From contig DCHR01000027.1 of the NCBI GenBank assembly GCA_002315375.1, forward strand, positions 1-46,635: a DNA stretch of 46,635 nucleotides. Reading direction: 5' to 3'. Below are positions 16,733 to 25,135 of this stretch, one piece after another; position 1 is the first letter of the stretch; every line of letters starts with the position of its first letter. The translations under genes were made by a program, and so were the position numbers. This stretch comes from Treponema sp. UBA1747 (GTDB taxonomy: Bacteria; Spirochaetota; Spirochaetia; Treponematales; Treponemataceae). The notes beneath the pieces are model-generated. The model ran no database searches. It saw only the letters and a program-made list of their open reading frames with translations, and was not told the DNA's origin.

Positions 16733-17278
16733 CTACAATCCGCTTAAAAATTCTTCACGGGTCATTTCTACTGGCCCCGGTTGTACTGTTGCCTTGTTTT
16801 GCAGTTCAGCAAACTTTCCGTTATCCACATATTTCAGGGTAAGTGGTTTTTCCAGACTCATTGTAACCGTATCATTTTTCCAGACTGCTTTTTCCGGATT
16901 CAGACTGTCCGGATTCCCGTATTTTTCACAAAGAGTTGTAAAAATTGAATAGTAATCCATTTTCTCTTTGTTCACATTTATAATCATTATATAAAGCTGG
17001 TCATCTGCAAACTGAAACCAGCAGCGGTCCAAAAAATTATTCCCGTAACCTTTATTTGCGTTTGTTTCAATGAGAACGCGGTTTTCGCCGGGAAGAAGTG
17101 ACACGTCCCTGTCCCCGTGATAACCAAAATCTATATTTTTCTTTAATGCTTCCTTTGTTGATTCCAGAGACATTCCAAGCTTAATGTTTCCATAACCATC
17201 AGGAAGTTCCTTTGCATTCAGAAATACTGTTCCTGCCATGAGCAAAGCAGCAGCGCATAATTTTGCAAATCTTTTCAT
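16733..17278 (-). CDS. Exported protein of unknown function
   Basis: The 181-residue product has a signal peptide (MKRFAKLCAAALLMAGTVFL, cleavage near NAKE). The mature part starts LPDGYGNIKLGMSLESTKEAL, a pattern seen in small periplasmic proteins whose start resembles DUF-type substrate-binding accessory domains. The middle has a WFQFADDQLYIMIINVNKEKMDYYSIFTTLCEKYGNP segment predicting a beta-sheet plus helix. I do not recognise a named family. It is the first gene of a two-gene unit with the DUF192 lipoprotein. No ribosome site is present; GATAAT sits exactly 6 nt before the ATG, a leaderless arrangement. Confidence 0.6.
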   Translation of the reverse strand: MKRFAKLCAAALLMAGTVFLNAKELPDGYGNIKLGMSLESTKEALKKNIDFGYHGDRDVSLLPGENRVLIETNANKGYGNNFLDRCWFQFADDQLYIMIINVNKEKMDYYSIFTTLCEKYGNPDSLNPEKAVWKNDTVTMSLEKPLTLKYVDNGKFAELQNKATVQPGPVEMTREEFLSGL

Positions 17279-17284
17279 ATTCTG

Positions 17285-17290
17285 ATTATC
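17285..17290 (-). promoter_or_regulatory. -10 element abutting the start of the exported-protein gene
   Basis: GATAAT on the minus strand is separated from the ATG by exactly CAGAAT (6 nt). The -35 is poor. Confidence 0.35.
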
Positions 17291-17327
17291 GGTGTAAAAA
17301 GTTTGTGAGTTTAAATGAGTTTAAAAT

Positions 17328-17356
17328 AAAAAAACCAGTGTTTTTCCACTGGTTTT
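17328..17356 (-). terminator. Terminator of the cyclic-nucleotide-binding protein gene
   Basis: A 10-bp stem, AAAACCAGTG/CACTGGTTTT (17331-17340 and 17347-17356), is followed on the minus strand by a long T run. Confidence 0.8.
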
Positions 17357-17376
17357 CTATCCGTTCTGTTCAGAAT

Positions 17377-18558
17377 TTATTTGTTATTCTTTTTGTAGAA
17401 GGCAGCCTGTTTTGTAATTTCAAAACAATCTTTTACAAATACTTTTCCATCATTGATTCTGATTACACTCATATTCTGGAAATCGTAAATTGCTTTTGGC
17501 TGAAGCTGCTGCTGAATACCACACATGTTGCACAGGTCCTGTGCAGACAAATCACTCTGCCATGAAACATTTGGTCTGTCAGCACTGATTTTCATTTTTT
17601 CAATCTGAAGACAAATCATATCCACCATCTTATGAACAGGATCTGTAAGATAAGCATTATCAATCTGGCGGTACATAGACCACAGTCTTTCAGAAAGTGT
17701 TGTTGTCAATTTAGAAATCAACTGTGGCTGGGTCGAAACCATCTGGTCAAAGTTGGAACGGTTTACAACCATAAGGCGGCAGTTTGAATGAGCGATAGCA
17801 CTTGCTGAACGAGGTTTGTTTTCAAGCAGAGCCATTTCACCAAACATGTCACCCTGTTTAAGAACAGCCAGAATTACTTCGTTTCCATCAACTACCTTTG
17901 AAATTTCAACTTCACCTTCCTTGATGATGAACATTTCTGCTCCACTCTGACTTTCCGAGAAAATCATAGCTTTTTCAGGATAAGATCTTGTCAGTTCGGC
18001 AGTCGGTTCAAAATAAACTGCATGTGTTCTTGGTTTAAGTGCAACAAAGCGTCTCTTTGCCTGATCAGCGTTTGGTCCTACAGGTTTTGTTTTCAGATAC
18101 TGATAGTAAGCATAAACTGCAATATCCAGTTTTCCAGCATTGTCGTAGTAAGAAGCTACCTGATAAATATGTTCTGCAGTATCAGTACTTACATTTTTAA
18201 GTGTAAGCTTTGCCAGAATATCATTCATGGTACGCATGCGGGCTGCAAAGGATTTGATGATTTTTAGGGCTAAAGGAGTATTGGAAGCAATCAGCTCAGG
18301 ATACTGGTCACGGCGAACAGAAATACAGATTACATCAGTAAGTGCAACGGCTGTTTCAACCTGTGAATGACCAGACATACATGGAACTACTCCAATGAAG
18401 TCTCCGGGTCCATAGCGAACAGGATTACCCTGATCTGAAGATTTAGAGCACTGAACCATTCCTTTCTGAATAATGTAAAAGAAGTCGGCGTTTGATTTGC
18501 CTTCAACAACGATATAAGAACCTTGTTTGAACTGTGCAAAAGATAACTGTAGTGCCAT
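17377..18558 (-). CDS. Crp-like regulator with two cyclic-nucleotide-binding domains
   Basis: The 393-residue protein has CNB domain 1 at about 5-115, a helical linker (about 125-170, TPR-like YAYYQYLKTKP), CNB domain 2 at about 175-295, and a C-terminal region (about 300-385) resembling a Crp-family winged helix (LSAQDLCNMCGI, then a wing-like INDGKVFVKDCFEI). Domain 2 has a canonical phosphate-binding cassette, FGEMALLENKPRSASA, with the Glu and Arg that hold the cyclic nucleotide. In domain 1 the equivalent is FIGVVPCMSGHSQVETA with no arginine, so ligand binding there is doubtful. GAGGA gives a good ribosome site. A role as cAMP-responsive transcription factor is plausible, although the helix-turn-helix is divergent. 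No cyclase is nearby. Confidence 0.8.
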   Translation of the reverse strand: MALQLSFAQFKQGSYIVVEGKSNADFFYIIQKGMVQCSKSSDQGNPVRYGPGDFIGVVPCMSGHSQVETAVALTDVICISVRRDQYPELIASNTPLALKIIKSFAARMRTMNDILAKLTLKNVSTDTAEHIYQVASYYDNAGKLDIAVYAYYQYLKTKPVGPNADQAKRRFVALKPRTHAVYFEPTAELTRSYPEKAMIFSESQSGAEMFIIKEGEVEISKVVDGNEVILAVLKQGDMFGEMALLENKPRSASAIAHSNCRLMVVNRSNFDQMVSTQPQLISKLTTTLSERLWSMYRQIDNAYLTDPVHKMVDMICLQIEKMKISADRPNVSWQSDLSAQDLCNMCGIQQQLQPKAIYDFQNMSVIRINDGKVFVKDCFEITKQAAFYKKNNK

Positions 18559-18611
18559 TTTTTATTCCTCAGACTTTCTATTAATACCTTTTTATTATAT
18601 TTATAAAAACG

Positions 18612-19514
18612 CTATTCTTCAATAAAAATGATTTCAGGCTCCAAGACAAAGCCGAAACGCTCTTTTACTGTTTCAATAGCAAGGCGTACTAGTCCTTTTA
18701 CATCTTCGGCAGTTCCATCCCCCAGGTTTACTATAAAATTTCCGTGAAATTCAGCTATCTGGGCTCCTCCCAGGGTATAACCGCGAAGACCCGCTTCATC
18801 TATCAGCTTTCCGCTTGGTTTTCCGAAATCATGATTATTCTTAAAAACACTTCCTGCACTTGGATATTTAAAATGACCTCTTTCCTCACGACCTTTAATA
18901 TACCCTGCACATTTTGACCGGATTGCATCTTTGAAATCTTCATTTTCTACGGGTTTTACTTTGAAAGTTCCCGATTTAATAATTTTTCCTGTATTCTGAA
19001 AAGGAGAAATTTTATAACCCCAGTTTTTTTCATCGTCTTCAAAAAGAATGTCCCGGTTCTTAAACTCTCCGTCTTCTTCGCTTTCTTCCAGCCAGTGAGT
19101 TTCATAAATATTTTCGCTGATTGATTTTTCAAAGCAGCGGGCATTCATATAAAGAGCGCCGCCTACAGTTCCGGGAAGACCTGCGAATTCTTCAAAACCC
19201 GAAAGTCCGTTTTCAGTACAGAAATCTACCAGTTCCTTCATTGTGGCACCGGCTTCTGCAATTACCAGATTATCTTCAATCAGTTTGATTTTATTCAGTT
19301 TTTTGGTACAGATTACAGACCCACGGAATCCTGCGTCAGCAAAAACAACATTACTTCCGCCACCCAAAAGGAAAAACTTTTTTTCCTGAGATCTGCACTG
19401 ATGAATTATTTCGATTAATTCAGCAAAAGTTTCCGGCTCGTAAAATTCATCTGCCGGACCACCTATCTGAAATGTTGTGTGATTTTTTAATGGTTCTTTT
19501 AAACTTATGCTCAT
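18612..19514 (-). CDS. murB: UDP-N-acetylenolpyruvoylglucosamine reductase
   Basis: MurB makes UDP-N-acetylmuramate in peptidoglycan synthesis using FAD and NADPH. The 300-residue product shows the FAD-binding region TFQIGGPADEFYEP, LGGGSNVVFADAGFRG, the GLSGFEEFAGLPGTVGGALYMNA motif, YPSAGSVFKN (catalytic Ser) and LIDEAGLRGYTLGGAQIAEFHGNFIVN, followed by a C-terminal catalytic Glu in LEPEI. It appears complete and type II-like in length. No ribosome site is present and TATAAT ends 8 nt before the ATG. It stands alone, away from the mur cluster implied by mraY at the right edge. Confidence 0.95.
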   Translation of the reverse strand: MSISLKEPLKNHTTFQIGGPADEFYEPETFAELIEIIHQCRSQEKKFFLLGGGSNVVFADAGFRGSVICTKKLNKIKLIEDNLVIAEAGATMKELVDFCTENGLSGFEEFAGLPGTVGGALYMNARCFEKSISENIYETHWLEESEEDGEFKNRDILFEDDEKNWGYKISPFQNTGKIIKSGTFKVKPVENEDFKDAIRSKCAGYIKGREERGHFKYPSAGSVFKNNHDFGKPSGKLIDEAGLRGYTLGGAQIAEFHGNFIVNLGDGTAEDVKGLVRLAIETVKERFGFVLEPEIIFIEE

Positions 19515-19522
19515 TAGTTTTA

Positions 19523-19551
19523 ATTATAACATGAAACAACTTTTTTTTCAG
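19523..19551 (-). promoter_or_regulatory. Promoter of murB, leaderless candidate
   Basis: The minus strand carries CTGAAA (19546-19551), 17 bp, TATAAT (19523-19528), then eight nt, then the ATG at 19514. Confidence 0.5.
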
Positions 19552-19661
19552 AATCTCTTCCCTCAACGGTATAATTCCCATATTCCCACTTCTACCAAAA
19601 GTTATTGAAATTCACTAAAATGTTTCTAACTTAAAAAATAAATCTATTAGAGGAGGTTCCC

Positions 19662-21140
19662 ATGGCACTTAAACTTTACAATACAATGGGTCGCAAAATT
19701 GAAGAATTCAAACCACGCGTGGAAGGAAAAGTAGGTTTCTACGGATGCGGTCCTACAGTTTACAACTATGCGCACATTGGAAATCTTCGTGCTTACGTTT
19801 TCCTTGATACACTTCACAGAACTCTGGAATATCTTGGTTACGAAGTAAATCACGTTATGAACATTACCGACATCGGTCACCTTTCAGGAGATGCTGATGA
19901 CGGTGAAGATAAAATGGTAAAAATGGCTGCAGAACGTCAGCAGACTGTTCTTGATATCGCCAAATTCTATACAGACGCTTTCCACAATGACATTGATCGT
20001 CTGAACATCCTTCGTCCAACAACTGAATGTCCTGCAACTCAGCACGTTCAGGAAATGATTGATCTGATCAAAAAAATTGAAGCCAATGGTCACACATACA
20101 TGGCTGGCGGAAACCTTTACTATGATACATCAACTTTCCCTGATTACGGTAAGCTTGCAAACCTGAAACTGGAAGACCTGAAAGAAGGTGCCGGTAAACG
20201 CAAGGAAGTTATTATTGACGAAAACAAAAAGAATCCCCACGACTTCGTTCTCTGGTTCACAAAATCAAAATTCGAAAATCAGGCTTTGACCTGGGATTCT
20301 CCTTGGGGCGTTGGTTACCCTGGATGGCACATCGAATGTTCAGCCATGAGTATGAAATACCTGGGAAAACACTTCGACATCCACACAGGCGGTATCGACC
20401 ATATTCCTGTTCATCATACAAACGAAATTGCACAGTCTGAAGGTTCTTTCACAGATGAAGATAAAAAAGACGGTGCCTGGGTTAACTACTGGATGCACAA
20501 TGCCTTCCTGGTAATTGAAGGTGCCACAAAGATGTCTAAATCAAGCGGCAACTTCCTTACACTCCAGTCTCTTATCGACAAAGGTTATGATCCACTGGAT
20601 TACCGTTTCTTCCTTCTGGGTGCTCATTACAGAAGCCCTGCAAACTTCAGCTGGAACTCAATGGATTCAGCAAAGAACAGCCGCCGTGCTCTGGTTCAGC
20701 GCGCATCTAAAGTTGTTGAAGCCGCAAAGGGAAAAGAAGCTGAACTTTCTGACGCAGCAAAAGTTTACCTGGATGCATTCACAGCTGCCATGGAAAATGA
20801 CCTGGCAACTCCACAGGCTCTTGCTCAGCTCCAGAAATCTCTGAAAGATGAAAATCTTTCAGCTGAGGAAAAACTTAAGCTCATTCGTATCTTCGATAAA
20901 GTTCTTGGACTTAAAGTTGAAGACTGCGCTGAAAAACTTCTTAAGGAAGCAGCTGCTCCTCAGGAAGACCTCCATGCAGGTGATCCAGAAGCAGCAGAAA
21001 TCAATGCTCTGGTTCAGGCTCGCCAGGATGCCAAGAAAAACAAAGACTGGGCAAAAGCTGATGAAATCCGTAATGAACTTACTAGCCGCGGTATCACAAT
21101 TATTGATACACCAACAGGTCCAACCTGGAAACGCGGTTAA
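19662..21140 (+). CDS. cysS: Cysteinyl-tRNA synthetase
   Basis: This class I synthetase joins cysteine to tRNA-Cys. The 492-residue length is standard. The zinc and active-site set is visible: GCGPTVYNYAHIGN near residue 30 (Cys ligand plus HIGH-type HIGN), GWHIECSAMS (Cys ligand), HTNEIAQSEG (His and Glu ligands) and the KMSKSSGNF loop. The C-terminus is the helical anticodon-binding part ending GITIIDTPTGPTWKRG, the normal cysS tail. GAGGAGG lies before the ATG. It is not a pseudogene and no T-box leader is seen upstream. The start region holds IGRKIEEFKPRVEGKVG-type residues in keeping with the family. Confidence 0.97.
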   Translation: MALKLYNTMGRKIEEFKPRVEGKVGFYGCGPTVYNYAHIGNLRAYVFLDTLHRTLEYLGYEVNHVMNITDIGHLSGDADDGEDKMVKMAAERQQTVLDIAKFYTDAFHNDIDRLNILRPTTECPATQHVQEMIDLIKKIEANGHTYMAGGNLYYDTSTFPDYGKLANLKLEDLKEGAGKRKEVIIDENKKNPHDFVLWFTKSKFENQALTWDSPWGVGYPGWHIECSAMSMKYLGKHFDIHTGGIDHIPVHHTNEIAQSEGSFTDEDKKDGAWVNYWMHNAFLVIEGATKMSKSSGNFLTLQSLIDKGYDPLDYRFFLLGAHYRSPANFSWNSMDSAKNSRRALVQRASKVVEAAKGKEAELSDAAKVYLDAFTAAMENDLATPQALAQLQKSLKDENLSAEEKLKLIRIFDKVLGLKVEDCAEKLLKEAAAPQEDLHAGDPEAAEINALVQARQDAKKNKDWAKADEIRNELTSRGITIIDTPTGPTWKRG

Positions 21141-21160
21141 GTAAATTACCTGTTACTGAA

Positions 21161-21193
21161 AAAAGGTTCCAGCAACGCTGGAACCTTTTTTTT
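21161..21193. terminator. Bidirectional terminator between cysS and the convergent lipoprotein gene
   Basis: A 13-bp perfect stem, AAAAGGTTCCAGC (21161-21173) with GCTGGAACCTTTT (21177-21189) and loop AAC, is followed by a T run that overlaps the stop codon of the minus-strand gene. Confidence 0.85.
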
Positions 21194-21866
21194 AATTACT
21201 AATCAAATAAAATATTTCTGTTCTATTATTTTGTTCAAGCAATTCTTTTTCCCCAAACAAATTCTCAATCTGCTTTATATTTTCCTTTATTGCTAAAAGT
21301 TTTCCTTCCTGCCAGCTGTAAAAATATTTCTTCATTTCATAAACAATTTCATCGTTATAACTATAATCTCTATTATAAATTTCATTTATGATCTCTGAAT
21401 TTTCAAAATCTATTTCTTTCTGCTGTTCATTTAAATCATCCAAATGTATCTCCTTTGGAAGCTTTACATCAGCAAATGCTAATAAGAGATGCTGATCCGC
21501 ATTTGCACTGAAATAAAAACTTTTATCATCTCCATCAATATCCGGAATTATTGACCCGTCTTCATTGTAATATTCAAGTTTGATTTTAAAACTTGATACA
21601 AAACCATCCGGATCAATATACACTTTTCCAGGAACCCATGTTATTTCAATTACAGGTTCTATTTCGCCATTTGACGGAGAAACAATTTTCTTAAGTTGAT
21701 TAATGCTTGCGGGACGGTAACCGGTGCGTGCTTTTATTGACATATTCTGGTCTCTAAAATTCGCACATTTTATTACTGCTGTGTAGGTATTGTAATCTTC
21801 TATCACCTGACATGAAGAAAACAAACAGGAAAGGACAATAATCCCAAGAATAAATAATTTTTTCAT
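21192..21866 (-). CDS. Lipoprotein of unknown function
   Basis: The 224-residue product has a lipoprotein signal with lipobox FSSC (Cys19). The mature part is mainly beta-strand forming, with KIVSPSNGEIEPVIEITWVPGKVYIDPDGFVSSFKIKLEYYNEDGS and an acidic, helical C-terminus (DLNEQQKEIDFENSEIINEIYNRDYSYNDE). I recognise no domain. An AGAGGTGAG ribosome site lies before the ATG, with TATAAT about 13 nt upstream of it. It is a single gene. Confidence 0.6.
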   Translation of the reverse strand: MKKLFILGIIVLSCLFSSCQVIEDYNTYTAVIKCANFRDQNMSIKARTGYRPASINQLKKIVSPSNGEIEPVIEITWVPGKVYIDPDGFVSSFKIKLEYYNEDGSIIPDIDGDDKSFYFSANADQHLLLAFADVKLPKEIHLDDLNEQQKEIDFENSEIINEIYNRDYSYNDEIVYEMKKYFYSWQEGKLLAIKENIKQIENLFGEKELLEQNNRTEIFYLISN

Positions 21867-21990
21867 AAACTCACCTCTAATTATAATTTAACACATTAAA
21901 CCATGAATTGTAACAAACACTCGTTCATTTCGTTTAAATATTAACTAAGTCCAAAATTTCCCGATAATTAAAGGACAAGGAGTTTTACTT

Positions 21991-22599
21991 ATGTTTGAAT
22001 CACTTAAAGCTGGCGGAATCCTGATGATTCCTATCATTATTTGTGGAATCTGCTCTGTTTTTATTATTATTGAACGTCTCTATTACTTTATAACAATCAA
22101 AAAACGAGATGCCCGCCTTATGTATGGCATCAACAGTTCTCTTAAAGCCGGGAACTACGAAGCTGCCGCTGTAGCCTGTGCAGAAGCCGATACACCTACA
22201 AGTCAGGTAATCAAGAAGGCTATCGACTGCCGCCGTTGGGATGAAAAAGACCTGAACACTGCAGTTGAATCAGAAATGAATCTGGTTGTACCTAAATTCG
22301 AAAAGCTCATTACTCCACTTGGAACTATCGCAAATATCGCAACTCTCCTGGGACTTCTGGGAACAGTTACCGGTAACATCAAAGCCTTCGGTGTTCTGGG
22401 TGCCGGCGGATCAATGGGTGATCCAACTCTGCTTGCAAGTTCAATTGCTGAAGCTCTGGTTACAACAGTTGCCGGACTTACAGTTTCAATTCCTTCTCTT
22501 ATTTTCCATAACTTCTTTGTTTCCCGTGTTAATCACAGAATCGTGGAAATGGAATCAAATGTTACTTCAGTTCTGCTCATGCTGGCAGGCCGCATTTAA
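21991..22599 (+). CDS. exbB: ExbB/TolQ-type proton-channel protein
   Basis: The 202-residue inner-membrane protein belongs to the MotA/TolQ/ExbB family, which converts proton-motive force into movement of a TonB-like partner. TM1 is near residues 10-32 (GGILMIPIIICGICSVFIIIERLYYF) and a cytoplasmic loop follows. The conserved pair TM2/TM3 spans about 110-190, with GTIANIATLLGLLGTVTGNIKAF and ALVTTVAGLTVSIPSLIFHNFF holding the family's Thr and Gly residues. AAGGAG gives a strong start. It is the first of three tightly spaced genes, with exbD 35 bp and tonB 17 bp downstream of their predecessors. Confidence 0.92.
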   Translation: MFESLKAGGILMIPIIICGICSVFIIIERLYYFITIKKRDARLMYGINSSLKAGNYEAAAVACAEADTPTSQVIKKAIDCRRWDEKDLNTAVESEMNLVVPKFEKLITPLGTIANIATLLGLLGTVTGNIKAFGVLGAGGSMGDPTLLASSIAEALVTTVAGLTVSIPSLIFHNFFVSRVNHRIVEMESNVTSVLLMLAGRI

Positions 22600-22634
22600 C
22601 TAACGACTGGTAGTAAAACTAAACGAAGGTATTT

Positions 22635-23045
22635 ATGAAAATCAAAAACCGTAACTCCAGAGTTCAGGCCACAATTGATATGACCCCAATGCTGGATATT
22701 GTTTTCCAGTTAATTCTCTTTTTCCTGGTATCAACCACTTTTGCAATTGTGCCGGGAATTAAATTGAATCTTCCCCAGAGTACTACTGCCGAAGGAACTT
22801 CTCAGCAGGGAATCACGATTTATATCACTGAAACAAATCAGATGTATTTCAATGACACACCTGTTTCAAAAGAAGAACTGAGCCAGGAACTCCTTACGTT
22901 TGATACAGGCTCTACAGCCAAAGTTGATTTTCCTGTTTCTCTCGAAGCCGACAGCATGGTTACCAACGGGACTATCGTAGGTTTGTTTGATGTAATCAGA
23001 ATGAATGGTTACAGCGTTATAAACCTCAGGACAAAATCGCAATAA
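22635..23045 (+). CDS. exbD: ExbD/TolR-type biopolymer transport protein
   Basis: The 136-residue protein has a short cytoplasmic N-terminus (ATIDMTPMLDIVFQLILFFLVSTTF) whose single transmembrane helix carries the essential protonatable Asp (MLDIVFQ, near residue 25). A periplasmic domain with QQGITIYITETNQMYFNDTPVS follows. This is the standard ExbD/TolR layout. AAGG lies before the ATG. It sits between exbB and tonB, in the usual order. Confidence 0.92.
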   Translation: MKIKNRNSRVQATIDMTPMLDIVFQLILFFLVSTTFAIVPGIKLNLPQSTTAEGTSQQGITIYITETNQMYFNDTPVSKEELSQELLTFDTGSTAKVDFPVSLEADSMVTNGTIVGLFDVIRMNGYSVINLRTKSQ

Positions 23046-23062
23046 TATCTGGACTCAAAAAA

Positions 23063-24202
23063 ATGATAAGACCACCACTTTTCGGACAAGACAGTTCTCC
23101 TCAGTATACAGCACCACGTCTCGCAGCCATGAGTACGTCCGGACTTACTCTGATCTTCATTCTTCTTGTTATCTTTGTTCCTGCTCCAAAACCAAAGCAG
23201 AAATATGAAACTGTTCGCATCGTTCTGGATACAACTCCAATCGAAAAAATCGAACTTGAATCAGGCGAACCATCTGCCGCTGGTGCTGAAGCCTCCGCTC
23301 CAGTCGTTGAAGAAATTTCTACACCGGAACCAGAACCTGCACCTGCGGAAGCCCCAGCTATAGAAACTCCGGTTGTTCCTGAACCAGTTGAAGCTACGGC
23401 TCCAGTGATAAAGGAAACACCAAAACCTGTTGTAGAAAAACCAGTAGAAAAAACTCCGGAACCTAAGACAGTAAAACCTGCTGAAGAAAAACCCATTGTT
23501 GAAGAACCAAAGTATACAAAGCGTGAAAATAATGATTGGGTTGGCCGTAAAACAGTTGAAGAACTTATGGCAGAACAGGCTGAAAAAAGACCTGTTATCT
23601 CTGAAAATCCAGATTTCGATCCATGGGCTCAAATGGAAGATGTTTCTGGAAATGTACAGTCTACTCCTACTGTTTCCAACACTCAAAGAAAAGTTGAAAA
23701 TGCTCTTTCTGGATCACAAGTAACAGCCGCTGAAAAAACTAGTGAAAGGCAATCTACTAATTTTACTGGTACAAAACCTCAGGATGAAGATATCGACGAA
23801 AACCTCAAAGGTAAATTAGGTAATATCGCAGATACTGTTTACCAGGAAAAAGACTATAGCGGAAGTAATTCAACAGTAAAAATAAAATCCGCATCAGTCG
23901 GAGACGGAACCTCTATTTCAATGAATGATGGAACAAGCCGCACCCTTGTAAAACCAAAAAAACCAACAATTCAAATTTCTCCTGAATCTACAAAAGATTT
24001 AGGCGTAACGACTACTGTAACAATTATGTTTACTGTTCTTGAAAATGGAACCGTCCCTATTAGCAATATCGTAATTTCTCCTAAAGGTTCTTTATTTGGG
24101 GATCTCAAAGATGATATTATCTACCAGATTTCCCAATGGCGATTTGAACCAGGAGAAACCAAAGCAATCGGTTCTTTTGAATACACGATCAAAAAGAATT
24201 AA
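23063..24202 (+). CDS. tonB: TonB-family energy-transducing protein
   Basis: The 379-residue protein has an N-terminal membrane anchor (about 28-44, GLTLIFILLVIFVPAPKPK) and a long Pro/Glu/Ala-rich spacer of about 65-160, expected to span the periplasm. A Ser/Thr-rich middle and a C-terminal domain from about 305 follow (TTTVTIMFTVLENGTVPISNIV, QISQWRFEPGETKAIGSFEYTI), which matches the TonB C-terminal fold with its WRFEPG signature. It is therefore the TonB member of the exbB-exbD-tonB operon, energising outer-membrane transport. Its start has only a weak GGA ribosome site, so translation may be coupled to exbD, 17 bp upstream. No TonB-dependent receptor is present in the window. Confidence 0.88.
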   Translation: MIRPPLFGQDSSPQYTAPRLAAMSTSGLTLIFILLVIFVPAPKPKQKYETVRIVLDTTPIEKIELESGEPSAAGAEASAPVVEEISTPEPEPAPAEAPAIETPVVPEPVEATAPVIKETPKPVVEKPVEKTPEPKTVKPAEEKPIVEEPKYTKRENNDWVGRKTVEELMAEQAEKRPVISENPDFDPWAQMEDVSGNVQSTPTVSNTQRKVENALSGSQVTAAEKTSERQSTNFTGTKPQDEDIDENLKGKLGNIADTVYQEKDYSGSNSTVKIKSASVGDGTSISMNDGTSRTLVKPKKPTIQISPESTKDLGVTTTVTIMFTVLENGTVPISNIVISPKGSLFGDLKDDIIYQISQWRFEPGETKAIGSFEYTIKKN

Positions 24203-24231
24203 TCTTTCTACGAGAAATTATTCAATCTCCC

Positions 24232-24263
24232 CGAGACACCCTCCTTGTGTCTCGTTTTTATTT
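24232..24263 (+). terminator. Intrinsic terminator of the exbB-exbD-tonB operon
   Basis: An 8-bp stem, CGAGACAC (24232-24239) with GTGTCTCG (24247-24254), is followed by a T-rich run. Confidence 0.8.
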
Positions 24264-24440
24264 AACCAATTTTATACAATCCACACACTTCCTTTTCATT
24301 CCACTATCCACCATCGCATCTAACATTCAATCATCTCAATATCCACAATCTCCAACATTTCCTCCCCACAACCCACAACGCTTTTTCCTACAACCTTCCC
24401 GAACCAAATCTCCAAATTTCCTTGAACACATCTTTTGAAA
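24255..24440 (+). other. G-depleted, C-rich intergenic tract of about 185 bp
   Basis: After the tonB terminator the plus strand contains only about five G in some 185 bases while C is frequent. No credible gene is present: a 63-codon plus-strand frame exists but reads as low-complexity Ser/Pro/Phe and has no ribosome site. The composition fits an unstructured single-stranded RNA or a rut-like Rho loading region. Immediately to its right, the minus strand carries a TGCTAGAAT extended -10 (24450-24463 region). The remaining bases to 24562 hold only AT-rich DNA before the next gene's ribosome site. Confidence 0.6.
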
Positions 24441-24562
24441 ATCTCCAACTTTTATTCTAGCATACTAGTATTTAAACAGAGAAATCCCCTATACCATTTT
24501 GAAATAAACAAAATATAGTTTAATTAACAAACAAAAAGAAAGTTTTTTAGGAGAAAACAAAA

Positions 24563-25087
24563 ATGAAAAAATCACTTATTTTGGGAATTGCACTGGTGGC
24601 AGTTCTCCTGGCATCTTGTGGAACAACAAAAGCTGCTGAAGAAAAGAAACCTGTTGAAGAAGAAAAACCTGCATACGTTTTCACTCCAACAGAAGAAGGA
24701 GATATGGATCTTTCTACAGCAAGCTCAGTTGATTACCGCGGACTTAAATTCAACGAAGAAACAGGCGTTCTTTCTTGCAAAGGAATTGAATACTTCCAGG
24801 TTCCTCTTGGAGAAGAACTTCCTGCAGGAACAGTTGTTAAAGTACACCTTGTTGGAAAAAACAATGGTACAGTAGGTTTCCGCTGCTGGCTTACAGACAA
24901 CAACCAGGTTACTCTGGCTGATCCACTTTACCTGGATTGTATCGGTGATGGTCTCCCTGCCGGAGATTTCGATCTGAATTTCGAACTTAATGCTTCAGGA
25001 ACAGTTGCAAACTTCTTCCTTAAGGGACCACAGTACGGAACAATGATTGACGATATTGAAATCACAAAACTGGTTTTGAACTGGTAG
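24563..25087 (+). CDS. Lipoprotein, possible sugar-binding-like domain (paralogue candidate of 7824-8462)
   Basis: The 174-residue product has a lipoprotein signal ending LLASC and then an acidic/Lys-rich linker (AAEEKKPVEEEKP). The body is beta-rich: GLKFNEETGVLSCKGIEYFQV, TVVKVHLVGKNNGTVGFRCWL, LNFELNASGTVANFFLKGPQYG and a terminal IDDIEITKLVLNW. The closing GPQYG...I.I.L resembles GPIYVKGLNIL of the lipoprotein at 7824-8462. Carbohydrate-binding-like jelly rolls often look like this, so a surface binding role is possible but unproven. AGGAG lies before the ATG. A terminator follows. Confidence 0.65.
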   Translation: MKKSLILGIALVAVLLASCGTTKAAEEKKPVEEEKPAYVFTPTEEGDMDLSTASSVDYRGLKFNEETGVLSCKGIEYFQVPLGEELPAGTVVKVHLVGKNNGTVGFRCWLTDNNQVTLADPLYLDCIGDGLPAGDFDLNFELNASGTVANFFLKGPQYGTMIDDIEITKLVLNW

Positions 25088-25107
25088 TTTCCAAAGAAAT
25101 AGATTTT

Positions 25108-25135
25108 CCCGGGCTTTTAGTCCGGGTTTTTTTTT
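25108..25135 (+). terminator. Intrinsic terminator of the lipoprotein gene
   Basis: CCCGGGCT (25108-25115) pairs with AGTCCGGG (25119-25126), with one G.U, over loop TTT. A run of nine T follows. Confidence 0.8.

Noticed and set aside
19523..19662. T-box or other riboswitch leader before cysS
   Set aside because: No T-box sequence or stem I/antiterminator pattern is visible; the region holds the murB promoter and the cysS ribosome site.
24247..24438. 63-codon plus-strand ORF in the G-depleted tract
   Set aside because: It starts inside the tonB terminator, has no ribosome site and is open mainly because the strand lacks G and hence most TGA/TAG stops; composition is low-complexity Ser/Pro/Phe.
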